Made by a program: the position numbers and the translations under genes. Source: an uncultured Prevotellaceae bacterium (GTDB lineage: Bacteria; Bacteroidota; Bacteroidia; Bacteroidales; Bacteroidaceae). Taken from it: a DNA stretch of 64,000 nucleotides. Below, piece after piece: positions 42,337 through 52,800 of the stretch (the stretch's first letter is position 1; each line of letters begins with the position of its first letter). The DNA lies in the NCBI GenBank assembly GCA_946407895.1, contig CAMJQA010000001.1:62001-126000 (forward strand), read 5' to 3'. The notes beneath the pieces were generated by a model. It was not told the origin of the DNA, ran no database searches, and saw only the letters and a program-made list of their open reading frames with translations.

Positions 42337-43542
42337 CTAAGAAGGCCGGCGGTCGTGATACTCGGCAGTAGCGGTGAAGAAGGCATCGGCACTGGAGTTG
42401 AGGGCCGTCTCAACAGAATCCTGCACCACACCGATGATGAATCCCACGGCAACGGCCTGCATGGCTATATCGGGCGAGATACCGAAGAAAGAGCAGGCCA
42501 TGGGCACCAGCAGGAGTGAGCCGCCAGCCACGCCCGATGCACCACAGGCACCAAACGTGGCGATAAGGCTGAGCATGAGGGCCGATACAAAAGAGACCTG
42601 CAAACCCAGGGTGTGGGCAACGCACAGGGTGAGCACGGTGATGGTGACGGCTGCTCCCTCCATGTTGATAGTAGAACCCAGTGGGATGCTGACGGAATAG
42701 AAGTCTTCGTTGAGCCCCAGCTTACGGCACAGGTTCATGTTGATGGGGATGTTGGCAGCCGAGGAGCGGGTGAAGAAGGCATTAACACCACTCTCGCGCA
42801 GACAGCGCCAAAGGAGAGGGTAGGGGTTGCGACGGATGAAGAGGGCGGAAATGAAGGGATTGACAATGAGGGCGGTGAACAGCATGCAGCCCACCAGGAG
42901 GGCCAGCAGACGACCGTACTCGGAAAATATCTCGAGCCCTCTCTCGGACACGGACTCGAAGACAAGGCCCAGAATGCCGAAGGGGGCGAACTGGATTATC
43001 CACTTCACGGCCTGCGAGATGACCTCGGAGAAATCACTCACCATGCGGATTGTGGTCTCGCTGGCCTTGAGCTTGAGAGCCAAGCCCACCACGATAGCCC
43101 AAAAGAGAATGCCGATATAGTTGGCCGAGCTGACGGACAGCAGGGGGTTGGAAACCATATTGGTGAGCAGGTTGGTGAAGACGTCAGATAGTGCACCGGG
43201 TGCCTCACCAGCCACAGCCTCCTTCAGGTTGACGGTAACAGGGAAGAGGAAGCTGCCCACCACAGCCACAATGGCAGCCAGGAAGGTGGTGAGCAAGTAG
43301 AGCAGGATGACGGTGCGGAAGCGTGGCCCCATGCCGCCACCGGCCTGGGCAATGGACGATGCCACCAAGACGGCCACCAGGACGGGTGCTATGGCCTTGA
43401 GGGCGCTTACGAAAACCTTGCCCAAAATGCCTATTCCTGTGAGACCTGGGCAGAGAAGGCCCAAAAGGGCGCCTACGATGAGTCCGATGAAGATTCGCCA
43501 CACCAGGCTCAAGCCTGTCCAACAATTAATGATACTGCGCAT
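42337..43542 (-). CDS. sstT: Sodium-coupled serine/threonine symporter
   Basis: A 401-residue inner-membrane transporter of the dicarboxylate/amino acid:cation symporter family with about eight helices and two hairpins. Family marks: WRIFIGLIVGALLGLL, a Ser-rich hairpin near RSSAANIPINMNLCRKLGLN, PLGSTINMEGAAVTITVLTL (family NMDG-like region) and GACGASGVAGGSLLLVPMAC, plus NSSADAFFTATAEY at the end, all characteristic of SstT. It imports Ser/Thr with Na+. ATG 43542 (MRSIINCW) is preferred to a TTG seven codons earlier. Confidence 0.92.
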   Translation of the reverse strand: MRSIINCWTGLSLVWRIFIGLIVGALLGLLCPGLTGIGILGKVFVSALKAIAPVLVAVLVASSIAQAGGGMGPRFRTVILLYLLTTFLAAIVAVVGSFLFPVTVNLKEAVAGEAPGALSDVFTNLLTNMVSNPLLSVSSANYIGILFWAIVVGLALKLKASETTIRMVSDFSEVISQAVKWIIQFAPFGILGLVFESVSERGLEIFSEYGRLLALLVGCMLFTALIVNPFISALFIRRNPYPLLWRCLRESGVNAFFTRSSAANIPINMNLCRKLGLNEDFYSVSIPLGSTINMEGAAVTITVLTLCVAHTLGLQVSFVSALMLSLIATFGACGASGVAGGSLLLVPMACSFFGISPDIAMQAVAVGFIIGVVQDSVETALNSSADAFFTATAEYHDRRPS

Positions 43543-43627
43543 TGTGCAAGGTGCAAAGTCCAATTATCAATTATTAAAGCAAAGTTCGTACACTATGGAC
43601 GAAGAAGCCCTATGCCGCTACCCAACC

Positions 43628-44632
43628 TTAGAACTGTTCCAGGTATGCAATACGGCTTGCGGTACTGGGATGCGTGCTGAACAAATTATCCATAAGACCG
43701 GTAAGGCCCGAGGTGAGCGACTGCGGATGAATAATGAATAGCTGTGCCACATCCTCGCGCTGGGTATCGCCTAGGGCCGGGTCGTTGCTAATCTTGCGGA
43801 GTGCTGAGGCCAGGGCCAGGGGATTGCCGCACAGCTCGGCGCCTCCGGCATCGGCCATATACTCACGCTTACGGCTGATGGCAAAGCGGGTAAGCAGGGT
43901 GAAGACGTAGCCTATGAAGGCCAGCACGGCCGCCACAAGCATAACCACGATGATGGATACCCCGCCGCCCTTCCCCTCGCGGTTGGAGCTGCGGCGCCCG
44001 CCTCCTCCATAGATAATATTGTTCCACATGAAGCGCAGGGCCAGGTTGGCCAGGGTGCTCATGATGCCCACAAAGATGATGCTGATGATGAGCAGCCGCG
44101 TGTCGCGGTTGCGGATGTGGGTCAGCTCATGCCCTATGACGCCGGCCAGCTCCTCGTCGTTGAGGCGGTTGCAGATTCCGGTGGTGACCGTAACGGTATA
44201 GCTGCTGTTGTCGACCCCGCTGGCAAAGGCATTGAGCTGCGGGTCGTCGATGACATTGATCTTGGGCATGGGCATGCCGCAGGTCATCGTCAGGTTCTCC
44301 ACGATGTTATAGACGCGCGGATTCTCGCGACGCTCGAGGGGCCGTGCCCCGGTGGCGCGGCGTATCATAGCCGTATTGGTGAAATAGGAGATAAGGAACC
44401 ACACGCCCACGCAGATGACTACCCAGGGAAGTATCTGCATGGCCTCGTAGTTGACATACGACCAATCCACCGTCTCGGTCATGCCATACTCGGGGTCATA
44501 GACGCCCAGGTAGTTTACAATGACCAGGAAGGCATAGATGACCCCCAGCATGATACAGGGGAAGAGGGCCAGCAGGAACAGGCTCTTGATGTTGTTGCGT
44601 ACCTGCTGGGTATAGATGCCTACATACTTCAT
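43628..44632 (-). CDS. M48 zinc metallopeptidase (HtpX-like membrane protease)
   Basis: A 334-residue membrane protease involved in turnover of misfolded membrane proteins. It has two N-terminal membrane helices (SLFLLALFPCIMLGVIYAFL and MQILPWVVICVGVWFLISYF), the zinc motif GHELTHIRNRDTRLL near residue 155, two further helices, and the third zinc ligand in KREYMADAGGAEL. The start follows the lemA stop by 11 bases, and LemA/M48 gene pairs are a recurrent arrangement. It is htpX-like but belongs to the variant linked with LemA. Confidence 0.92.
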   Translation of the reverse strand: MKYVGIYTQQVRNNIKSLFLLALFPCIMLGVIYAFLVIVNYLGVYDPEYGMTETVDWSYVNYEAMQILPWVVICVGVWFLISYFTNTAMIRRATGARPLERRENPRVYNIVENLTMTCGMPMPKINVIDDPQLNAFASGVDNSSYTVTVTTGICNRLNDEELAGVIGHELTHIRNRDTRLLIISIIFVGIMSTLANLALRFMWNNIIYGGGGRRSSNREGKGGGVSIIVVMLVAAVLAFIGYVFTLLTRFAISRKREYMADAGGAELCGNPLALASALRKISNDPALGDTQREDVAQLFIIHPQSLTSGLTGLMDNLFSTHPSTASRIAYLEQF

Positions 44633-44643
44633 CCTGCCGACAG

Positions 44644-45210
44644 TCAGAACTTAATCTCGGGTGCCTTGTCGTACTGCGCACGTTCGGTAGCCGGCACCTC
44701 GAACATCGGCTCGGTGTGGAAGCCGAACATGTTTGCGAAGAGCACAGCCGGGAAGCGCTGAACACCATTGTTGAGTTCCTTGGTGGCGCTGTTGAAGAAG
44801 CGGCGGGCAGCAGCCAGCTTGTTCTCGATGTCGGCAATCTCGCTCTGCAGCTGCATGAAGTTCTGGTTGGCCTTCAGGTCGGGATAAGCCTCAACAGATA
44901 CGCGCAGGCCGGCCAGTGCATTGCTGAGCGCATTGTCGGCAGCAATCTTCTCGTTGATGGTTGTGGCATTCATGGCAGCGGCACGTGCCTGGGTAATGCT
45001 CTCGAGCAGCCCCTTCTCGTGCTCGGCATAGCCCTTTACGGTGGCTACCAGCTGAGGAATCAGGTCGTAGCGCTGCTTCAGCTGCACGTCAATATTGGCA
45101 AATGCATTCTCGCGATTGTTGCGCAGGGACACCAGCCCATTGTAGATTCCCACACACCACAGGACCAAAACGCCCACTACAACCAGTACAATAATTAATC
45201 CGGTACTCAT
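44644..45210 (-). CDS. lemA: LemA family protein
   Basis: A 188-residue protein with one N-terminal membrane anchor (LIIVLVVVGVLVLWCVGIYN) and a four-helix coiled domain outside the cytoplasm carrying family motifs NIDVQLKQRYDLIPQLVATV, FMQLQSEIADIENKLAAARR and FPAVLFANMFGF. The biochemical role is unclear; in several bacteria it accompanies an M48 protease, as here. A TATCTTTA box lies about 45 bases upstream. Confidence 0.93.
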   Translation of the reverse strand: MSTGLIIVLVVVGVLVLWCVGIYNGLVSLRNNRENAFANIDVQLKQRYDLIPQLVATVKGYAEHEKGLLESITQARAAAMNATTINEKIAADNALSNALAGLRVSVEAYPDLKANQNFMQLQSEIADIENKLAAARRFFNSATKELNNGVQRFPAVLFANMFGFHTEPMFEVPATERAQYDKAPEIKF

Positions 45211-45326
45211 AATGATTCTTTGTTTATTTGGTTTATAATTTTGAATTTTCGGCGTAAAGATACACCTTTTTTTGATTTTAGGTGAATTATTTTGCCTTTT
45301 ATTGTAACTTTTTTATTATCTTTTAC

Positions 45327-45396
45327 TATCTTTGCACCGATTTTGCACTTTTTTGGACGCGAAAATTGAATATCTCGAAAAAAAGTTCTATTTTTG
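45327..45396 (+). promoter_or_regulatory. Two tandem promoter boxes of rpoD
   Basis: TATCTTTG at 45327-45334 and TATTTTTG at 45389-45396 both match TAnnTTTG. The second has TTG (45366-45368) exactly 20 bases before it and is the better promoter, giving a leader of about 25 bases. Confidence 0.65.
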
Positions 45397-45423
45397 CGGC
45401 CCAATTTTAGCATAGGTAGTATA

Positions 45424-46284
45424 ATGAGACAGCTTAAAATCACAAAGAGTATCACCAGTAGAGACAGTGCCTCACTGGATAAGTACCTGCAGGAAATAGG
45501 CCGTGAGGGCCTGCTCACCGTTGACGAAGAGGTAGAGCTTTCGCAGCGCATCCGAAAGGGAGACCGCCAGGCTTTGGACAAGTTGGTCCGGGCCAACCTG
45601 CGTTTTGTAGTCAGTGTGGCTAAGCAGTATCAGAACCAAGGCCTTTCACTGCCCGACCTGATTAACGAGGGGAATGTAGGCCTCATCAAGGCTGCCGAGA
45701 AATTTGATGAGACACGCGGTTTCAAATTCATCAGTTATGCCGTGTGGTGGATTCGCCAAACCATCCTGCAGGCCCTGGCCGAGCAGAGCCGCATTGTGCG
45801 CCTGCCCCTGAACCAGGTAAGTGCCGTGAACAAGATTAGCAAGGCCATGACCAAGTTCGAGCAGGAGAACGAGCGCAAGCCAAGTCCCGACGAACTGGCC
45901 GAGCTGGTGAACGAGTTGCCCGAGAAGATCAACGACAGCCTGCGTGCCAGCGGCCGCCACGTCAGCGTTGACGCTCCCTTCGTGGAAGGTGAGGAGAACA
46001 GCCTGCTCGACGTGATGGTGAACACCGACTCGCCCATGGCCGACAAGGCACTGGTCAAGGAGAGCCTGAACACCGAGATTGCACGGGCACTCAGTATGCT
46101 GAACGAGCGAGAAAGAGACATCGTGGAGATGAGCTTCGGCATCAACCACCAGGAGATGACCCTGGAGGAGATAGGCGAACGCTTTGGCCTGACAAGGGAG
46201 CGCGTACGCCAGATTCGCGAGAAGGCCATCCGCAAGCTGCGCCAGGGAAGCCGCAACAGCCTGTTGCGCTACTATCTGGGATAG
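45424..46284 (+). CDS. rpoD: Primary sigma factor (RpoD/sigma-ABfr type)
   Basis: A 286-residue sigma-70 protein with regions 1.2 to 4.2 but no region 1.1, the form normal for Bacteroidetes. It starts [20 protein letters not shown] and has [20 protein letters not shown] (region 2), [17 protein letters not shown] (2.4, -10-like recognition), and REDIVE-type [20 protein letters not shown] with [18 protein letters not shown] (4.2 HTH). It recognises the TTTG/TAnnTTTG promoters seen across this window. An upstream in-frame start is rejected because the family begins at this Met. Confidence 0.97.
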   Translation: MRQLKITKSITSRDSASLDKYLQEIGREGLLTVDEEVELSQRIRKGDRQALDKLVRANLRFVVSVAKQYQNQGLSLPDLINEGNVGLIKAAEKFDETRGFKFISYAVWWIRQTILQALAEQSRIVRLPLNQVSAVNKISKAMTKFEQENERKPSPDELAELVNELPEKINDSLRASGRHVSVDAPFVEGEENSLLDVMVNTDSPMADKALVKESLNTEIARALSMLNERERDIVEMSFGINHQEMTLEEIGERFGLTRERVRQIREKAIRKLRQGSRNSLLRYYLG

Positions 46285-46296
46285 GGTATAAATCCT

Positions 46297-46350
46297 CCTA
46301 AACCCGCCTCCAGTATTTCCTAAACCCGCCTCCCGCATTTTCTAACCGTC
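46297..46350. repeat. 22-bp-period array, three units of CCTAAACCCGCCTCC
   Basis: The core CCTAAACCCGCCTCC starts at 46297 and 46319, and a decayed third unit (TCTAACCGTCC) at 46341, exactly 22 bases apart. It fills most of the 98-base gap between rpoD and the first CotH gene. Confidence 0.8.
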
Positions 46351-46382
46351 CTTATCATCTTTACCTGTTGAGAACATCGACT

Positions 46383-49300
46383 ATGCACAAAAACCTATTA
46401 GCCAAGTTTACTCTTTGGGGTGTACTAGTTGCTGTTGCCTTGCCTTTATGGAGCCAAGAGAGGGGCACAAAGCTAACGGGCACGCCCATTGGTAGTCCCA
46501 GCTATGACTACGCGACAGGGCGATCATCCACAACCGTAAACCTTCCCGCTTCTGCCTTCGACGGCGACATCAGCACATTTTATGCGTCGTATAACAAGAG
46601 CCGTACCTGGGTGGGGCTTGACTTGGGCACACCCCATGTGATTACTAGGGTAGGGTGGTGCCCGCGAAACGAAAGCAACGGCCCCAGCCGAGTGCAGCTT
46701 GCACTCTTCGAGGGCAGCAACAGCGCCGACTTCCTGGATGCCGTACCCCTCTACCTGATTCCCGAAACGGGCACTTTGCGCCAGACGGACTATGCCGATG
46801 TAAATGTGAGCCGCGGCTTCCGCTATGTGCGCTATGTCGGTCCGAACGATGCCCGCAGCAACATTGCAGAACTGGAGTTCTGGGGCTATGAGGGCGAGGG
46901 CGACGACTCGCAGTTCTATCAGGTGACCAACCTGCCCACCGTAAGCATCCACACCTATTCAGGAAACGACCCGCAGGACAAGGTAAATGAACTGGAGTCG
47001 AACATAACCATTACTTACGACAACGGCACCCGCATCCAGGAGTACCCCATCTTGACCCGCTGTAGGGGTAATGCCTCTTTTGCCTACCCCAAGAAGCCAT
47101 ACCGCATTAAGTTTAATGACGGGAAGAGCCATCACATGCTGAAAGACTCGCCTTTGCAGAGCCCTGCCAAGGCCAAGAAATGGACACTCATCAACAATTA
47201 TGGCGACAAGACATTGATGCGCAATATTCTTGCGTTCGAGGTCAGTCGCAGGTTGCAGATGCCTTATACGGTATGGTGCCAACCAGTGGATGTCATCATG
47301 AATGGCGAATACAAGGGTTGCTATCAGCTCTGCGACCAGATTACCGTCGATCCCAACCGCGTGCCCGTTACCGAAATGGAGGAATGGGACAATCAGGAAC
47401 CTGAACTATCGGGCGGTTACCTGCTGGAGATAGACAATAATTACCGTGGAGAGCCGGCCTACTTTGTCAGCAACCACAATATACCAGTTACTATTCACTC
47501 GCCCGACGGAGACGACATCACCACCGAACAGAAAAACTACATTAAAGACTACTTCAATCTCTTTGAAACAGCCCTGTGGAAGGACGACTTCAGTGACGAG
47601 GAGAAAGGTTACCGTCAGTATTTAAATGTGGAGTCTTTCCTGCGTAACTTCCTGGTGAACGAATTTTCGGGGAATACCGATACGTACCATAGTACCTATC
47701 TGTATAAGGAACGCAATCAGTCGCAGTTTATCCTTTCACCTGTATGGGATTTCGACCTGGCCTTCGACAATGACAGCCGAATTTATCCCGTTAGCAGTAG
47801 AAATGACTGGGTCTTCCGTACTGGCGGTACAAATGCGGGCAATATGTTAAATACGGCCAGCCGCATCCTTTCCGACCCGTATGCCGACCGTCTGCTAAAG
47901 GCCATCTGGAATGAAGCACGTAAGAGCGGGCAAATTGAAGAGGAATCACTCATAGACTTCGTGGACAGCATAGCCGGCGTGCTGAACGCCTCGCAGAAAC
48001 TGGAATTCATCCGCTGGCCCATCATGAACCAGGTTGTGCATCTCGAGCCAGTCATCCGCGGCTCGTATGAGGGCGAGGTGAAAGTGCTGCGCAACTATAT
48101 TACCGACCGCATAGAGTGGATAGACGACTTCTTAAGCAATGGCAGAATCGAGGTATCAGACTCCACCTTCCAAATCAGTACCGCTCAGGAACTTGTCGAC
48201 TTCGCCAAATGGGTAAAGAAGGGCGGCAACGGCAGCACGGCCTATCTGACGGCAGATATTGACATGACTGGCTACAGCGACAAGTTCTCGCCCATCGGCA
48301 CGGGAAGCAAACCCTTCTGTGGTACCTTCGACGGACAAGGGCACGTCATACGCAACCTGCACGTCACAGGTGAGAATTACGCTGGACTCTTCGGCATTGT
48401 CACAGGCGGAGCCATTATTCGAGGCTTCACTTTCGACAGCAGCTGCAGCATCAGCGGCAATGCCTATGTGGCCATAGTGGGCGGTTCGAATGGCAGCGGC
48501 TTAGTAACTATTGAGCGCGTGGCTAACGAGGCTCCCATTACCGGTACGGCGCAAAACGTGGCGGGTATCATTGGAGTGAACATGAGCTCATCAGCTACGT
48601 TCCGCATTACAGACTGCTACAATGCCGGCACTATCGTTGGTGGACGCGAGAGTGGTGCCATCAGCGGATGGACGGGCGGAAACGGATCAGTTCATAACTG
48701 CTACAACATAGGCACTGTGAGCGGCATAGATAGCGACGGAGCCTACCTGACACGCGGCGGAGCGCGCCTGTCATCCTGCTATAGCACACGGGGGCGGCAG
48801 GGTACCATCATAAGCGGAGACGAGGTAAGGAGCGGCCAGCTGTGCTACAGGCTGAATAATGGCGAAACGACACAACCCGCCTGGCGACAGACACTGGGCG
48901 AGGACAGTCATCCAGTGCTGCTTCCCGACCACAGGATAGTCTTCCTTAAAGACAATGCCTACACCAACGGCACTGAAAACCTGAAACCAGGCGATGCCAA
49001 CGGTGATAAGGAGGTTGACCAAAACGACATGGCCATCATAAAAGACTATATCATGGGCCGCAACCCGGATGGCTTCATCCTCCATAATGCCGACGTCAAT
49101 AGCGATGCCCTCTGCGATGTAAACGACCTTGTCCGCATAATAGCCCTGCTTACTGGCCAAAGCCTTAGCGCAGGCGAAAGCTTCAGTAGCCGGCTTACGG
49201 TAAATGCCCTGCGAATAGCTTCGGGCAGCACCAAGACAATACCCCTGTTGGTATCGTTTGGCGTTCCTGCAACTGCTTTACAGTTCAGCTTACTGCCCTC

Positions 49301-49721
49301 AGAGGGTTTAAGCATCGACCCGGCCAGCATAACCCTTACTAACCTGAAGGGAATGTCTCACCTTGTCGAAGTCTCAGAGGTGGAAGGTACTGTGCGTGTG
49401 TTGATATACTCGCCTCAAAATGAAGACCTTGCAGCACAGTCGGGACAGTTGCTCACCTTCAACCTGACAGCAACCGGAGCCCCCCGAAGCGGAAGTCTGA
49501 AACTACTTCAGCAGGCAGTGAGCAGTTCAGGCGGAAGAACGTCTGCGCCCGCAGACCTGGCCTGTAGCATCAAGGTAATAGAAGGTACAGGCATTGACAC
49601 AACGACGGAAGCCGAACTGAATAATAACGCAGAAATATATACGCTTACAGGCTTACGCATCAGCACACCCAAGAACGGTGGCATCTACATTATCAATGGG
49701 ACAAAAAAGATGGTGAAGTAA
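46383..49721 (+). CDS. Secreted CotH-kinase protein with discoidin-like, GLUG and dockerin-like domains (copy 1)
   Basis: A 1112-residue exported protein. After the signal (to about residue 25) there is an F5/8-type C-like domain (AFDGDISTFYASYNKSRTWV, about 45-155). A CotH kinase core follows (about 180-590): YRIKFNDGKSHHMLKD, LINNYGDKTLMRNILAFEVS, EFSGNTDTYHSTYLY and SPVWDFDLAFDND. GLUG-type repeats follow (YAGLFGIVTGGAIIRGFTFD), then two EF-hand dockerin-like repeats (GDANGDKEVDQND, ADVNSDALCDVND), a cohesin-like beta region and the tail LTGLRISTPKNGGIYIINGT. CotH domains phosphorylate proteins or act on surface polymers; the target here is unknown. ATG 46383 begins the signal peptide. Confidence 0.88.
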   Translation: MHKNLLAKFTLWGVLVAVALPLWSQERGTKLTGTPIGSPSYDYATGRSSTTVNLPASAFDGDISTFYASYNKSRTWVGLDLGTPHVITRVGWCPRNESNGPSRVQLALFEGSNSADFLDAVPLYLIPETGTLRQTDYADVNVSRGFRYVRYVGPNDARSNIAELEFWGYEGEGDDSQFYQVTNLPTVSIHTYSGNDPQDKVNELESNITITYDNGTRIQEYPILTRCRGNASFAYPKKPYRIKFNDGKSHHMLKDSPLQSPAKAKKWTLINNYGDKTLMRNILAFEVSRRLQMPYTVWCQPVDVIMNGEYKGCYQLCDQITVDPNRVPVTEMEEWDNQEPELSGGYLLEIDNNYRGEPAYFVSNHNIPVTIHSPDGDDITTEQKNYIKDYFNLFETALWKDDFSDEEKGYRQYLNVESFLRNFLVNEFSGNTDTYHSTYLYKERNQSQFILSPVWDFDLAFDNDSRIYPVSSRNDWVFRTGGTNAGNMLNTASRILSDPYADRLLKAIWNEARKSGQIEEESLIDFVDSIAGVLNASQKLEFIRWPIMNQVVHLEPVIRGSYEGEVKVLRNYITDRIEWIDDFLSNGRIEVSDSTFQISTAQELVDFAKWVKKGGNGSTAYLTADIDMTGYSDKFSPIGTGSKPFCGTFDGQGHVIRNLHVTGENYAGLFGIVTGGAIIRGFTFDSSCSISGNAYVAIVGGSNGSGLVTIERVANEAPITGTAQNVAGIIGVNMSSSATFRITDCYNAGTIVGGRESGAISGWTGGNGSVHNCYNIGTVSGIDSDGAYLTRGGARLSSCYSTRGRQGTIISGDEVRSGQLCYRLNNGETTQPAWRQTLGEDSHPVLLPDHRIVFLKDNAYTNGTENLKPGDANGDKEVDQNDMAIIKDYIMGRNPDGFILHNADVNSDALCDVNDLVRIIALLTGQSLSAGESFSSRLTVNALRIASGSTKTIPLLVSFGVPATALQFSLLPSEGLSIDPASITLTNLKGMSHLVEVSEVEGTVRVLIYSPQNEDLAAQSGQLLTFNLTATGAPRSGSLKLLQQAVSSSGGRTSAPADLACSIKVIEGTGIDTTTEAELNNNAEIYTLTGLRISTPKNGGIYIINGTKKMVK

Positions 49722-49808
49722 AACCAGGCTCTACAAAGGTTCAAACTGAAATTGCCAAATTACAAGGTCTTTTTTGCATATAAATTTCTTTTTCTTTGGA
49801 AAAAGGTG

Positions 49809-49816
49809 TAATTTTG
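49809..49816 (+). promoter_or_regulatory. Minus-7 box of the second CotH gene
   Basis: TAATTTTG matches TAnnTTTG about 50 bases before the chosen ATG. A T-rich stretch stands in the -33 region without a clear TTTG at 20 bases. Confidence 0.5.
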
Positions 49817-49865
49817 CACCTTGACAACCTATTTATTTAAGTTAATGACAAAAAAAGAAACGAAT

Positions 49866-52800
49866 ATGCATAAAAAAAACCTTGCAAAATACATACTTAC
49901 GTTGGCAGTTTTCACCCTGTCACAACCTCTGTGGAGTCAAGACAAAGGTTCAAAACTAACAGGCACACCAATCGGCAGCCCCAGTTATGACTACGATACC
50001 GGGCGGCAGTCCTCAACAGTAAACACACCGGACTGCGCCTTCGACGGCGATTTCAACACATTCTACGCCTCGTATAACAGAAGTCGCACATGGGTAGGAC
50101 TCGACCTGGGCACACCACATGTCATTACCAGGGTGGGGTGGTGCCCCCGTAATGAGAACATCGGCATAAACCGCGTACAACTTGCCCTCTTCGAAGGTTC
50201 CAACAGCCCCGACTTCCTGGATGCCGTACCCCTCTACCTGAATCCTAAAACGGGAACGCTGGGCACAATGGACTATGCCGACGTAAATGTGAGCCGCGGC
50301 TTCCGCTATGTGCGCTACGTCGGCCCTAATGACGCACGATGCAACATTGGTGAACTGGAGTTCTGGGGCTACGAAGGCGAGGGCGATGACTCGCAGTTCT
50401 ACCAGGTAACCAACCTGCCCACCGTAAGCATACACACCTATTCGGGGAATGACCCGCAGGACAAGGTGAACTACCTGGAGTCGAACCTTACCATCACATA
50501 CGACAACGGCACCAGGATTCAGGAATACCCCATCCTGACACGCTGCCGAGGCAATGCCTCGATGGGATTTCCCAAGAAGCCCTATCGCTTCAAGTTCAAC
50601 GACGGCAAGAGCCACCACATGCTGAAGGGTTCTCCACAGGAAAGTCCGGCTAAGGCCAAGAACTGGACACTTATCAATAACTACGGCGACAAGACCCTGC
50701 TGCGCAATATCCTGGCCTTCGAAACCAGTCGCAGGCTTGATGCACCATACACGGTATATTGCCAAGCGGTGGACGTCATCATGAACGGCGAGTACAAGGG
50801 TTGCTACCAGCTGTGCGACCACATCAGCGTGGATCCCAACCGCGTAAATATCACCGAAATGGAGCCGTGGGACACCGAGGAACCGGAACTTACGGGCGGT
50901 TATCTGATTGAGGTGGATGCCTATGCCAGCGGCGAGCCCTGCTGGTTCAATAGTGCACGAGGCATTCCGGTGACCATTAAGTCACCCGATTCGGAAGAAA
51001 TCACTACAGAGCAGAAGAACTATATCCGTAACTACTTCAACCTTTTCGAGAGTGCCGTATGGAACACAAACTTCTCGAATCCGGAAACAGGATACCGCAA
51101 ATACCTTGACGTAGAATCCTTCCTGCGCCACTTCCTGGTGGGCGAGTTCTCGGGCAACACCGATACGTATTGGAGCACCTATATGTACAAAGACCGCGAA
51201 CAGGATCAGTTCACCGTAGCTCCCAGCTGGGATTTCGACCTGGCTTTCGACAATGACAACCGCATCTATCCTGTAAACAACCATACCGACTGGATCTTCC
51301 GCAGCGGAGGCTCGGGTGCCGGCAATATGTCGGCTACGGTAAGCCGCATCCTCTCAGACCCCTATGCTGCCAAGCGGCTGAAGGAGATATGGAAGGAGGC
51401 TCGCACAAACGGACGCTTTACCGCAGATTCATGGCTCGAATACTTAGACAGCATCGCTCAGGACATTGATGCCTCGCAGAAATTGAACTTCATGCGCTGG
51501 CCGATATTGAATCAGGCCGTTCACCAGAACGTTATGGCCCGCGGCTCATACGAGGCAGAGCTGCAAGTCGTGCGCGACTACCTACCCAGGCGCATTGAAT
51601 GGATAGACGAGTATTTAGGCAATGCCCTTGAACCGGCAAGTGACACAACGTTCAACATCAAGACACCACAGGATCTCATCGATTTCGCAAATACGGTGAA
51701 ACGTGGCGGAACAGGCAGTACGGCCTATCTGGACGCCGACCTTGACATGAGCGGCTACAGCGAGAAGTTCTCACCCATTGGCACCTCCCAGAAACCGTAC
51801 GCCGGCTTATTCGACGGACAGGGACACGTCATTAGCAATCTGCATATCAGCGGCGGCAATTACACAGGCCTCTTCGGTGTGGTCACAGGCGGAGCCAGCA
51901 TTAGGAACTTCACCTTTGACAGCAGCTGTAGCATCAGCGGCGGTGCCTTTGTGGGTATCATCGGCGGCTCGAACGGCGGTGGGGTAATTGAAATTGCAGG
52001 TATAGGCAATGAAGCCAACATAACCGGTACAGCACAGAATGTCTCAGGCATCATTGGCTGTAACATGAACTCATCAGCCCAATTCTTCATCGAAAACTGC
52101 TACAACGCCGGAAATATTGTAGGCGGCAATGAGAGTGGAGCCATCAGCGGATGGACAGGCGGAAGCGGCATCGTTTACAACTGCTACAACATAGGAACGG
52201 TAAGCGGAACGGACGGATCATCCTCCTACCTGACACGAGGCGGTGCTACGCTATCGAACGTGTACAGCACCCGCGGAAGGCAAGGCATCATTATCAACAA
52301 CAACGTAGTAACCAGCGGAGAGCTGTGCTACACGCTGAGTGAGAACGAATATGACACGGCACAGCCCACCTGGCGCCAGAATATTGGCGAGGACAGCCAT
52401 CCAGTACTGCTTCCCAGCCATAAGGTGGTTTATTATCTCAACAATACCTATGTAAACGGAGGTGATGACATGAAGGCTGGCGATGTAAATGGCGATGGTG
52501 AAGTGGACCAGACAGACCTGGCCACCTTGAAGGACTATATCATGGGGCGGAATCCCGATGATTTCATCTTTATGCTGGCTGACCTGAATACTGACAACGA
52601 AGTAAACGTCTTCGACCTGGTTCGCATGATAAAGCTGGTGAACAACCCTGACGTACCAGAAAATGAGGAGTCATCAGGCCTTACAAACCGTATTGCCATC
52701 AATGGCTTCCGCCAGTCGGCCGGAAACACCAAGACAATTAACGTGTTGGCCTCTGCCTCGCAAACCATCACCGCTTTCCAGACGGATCTTACCTTCTCCA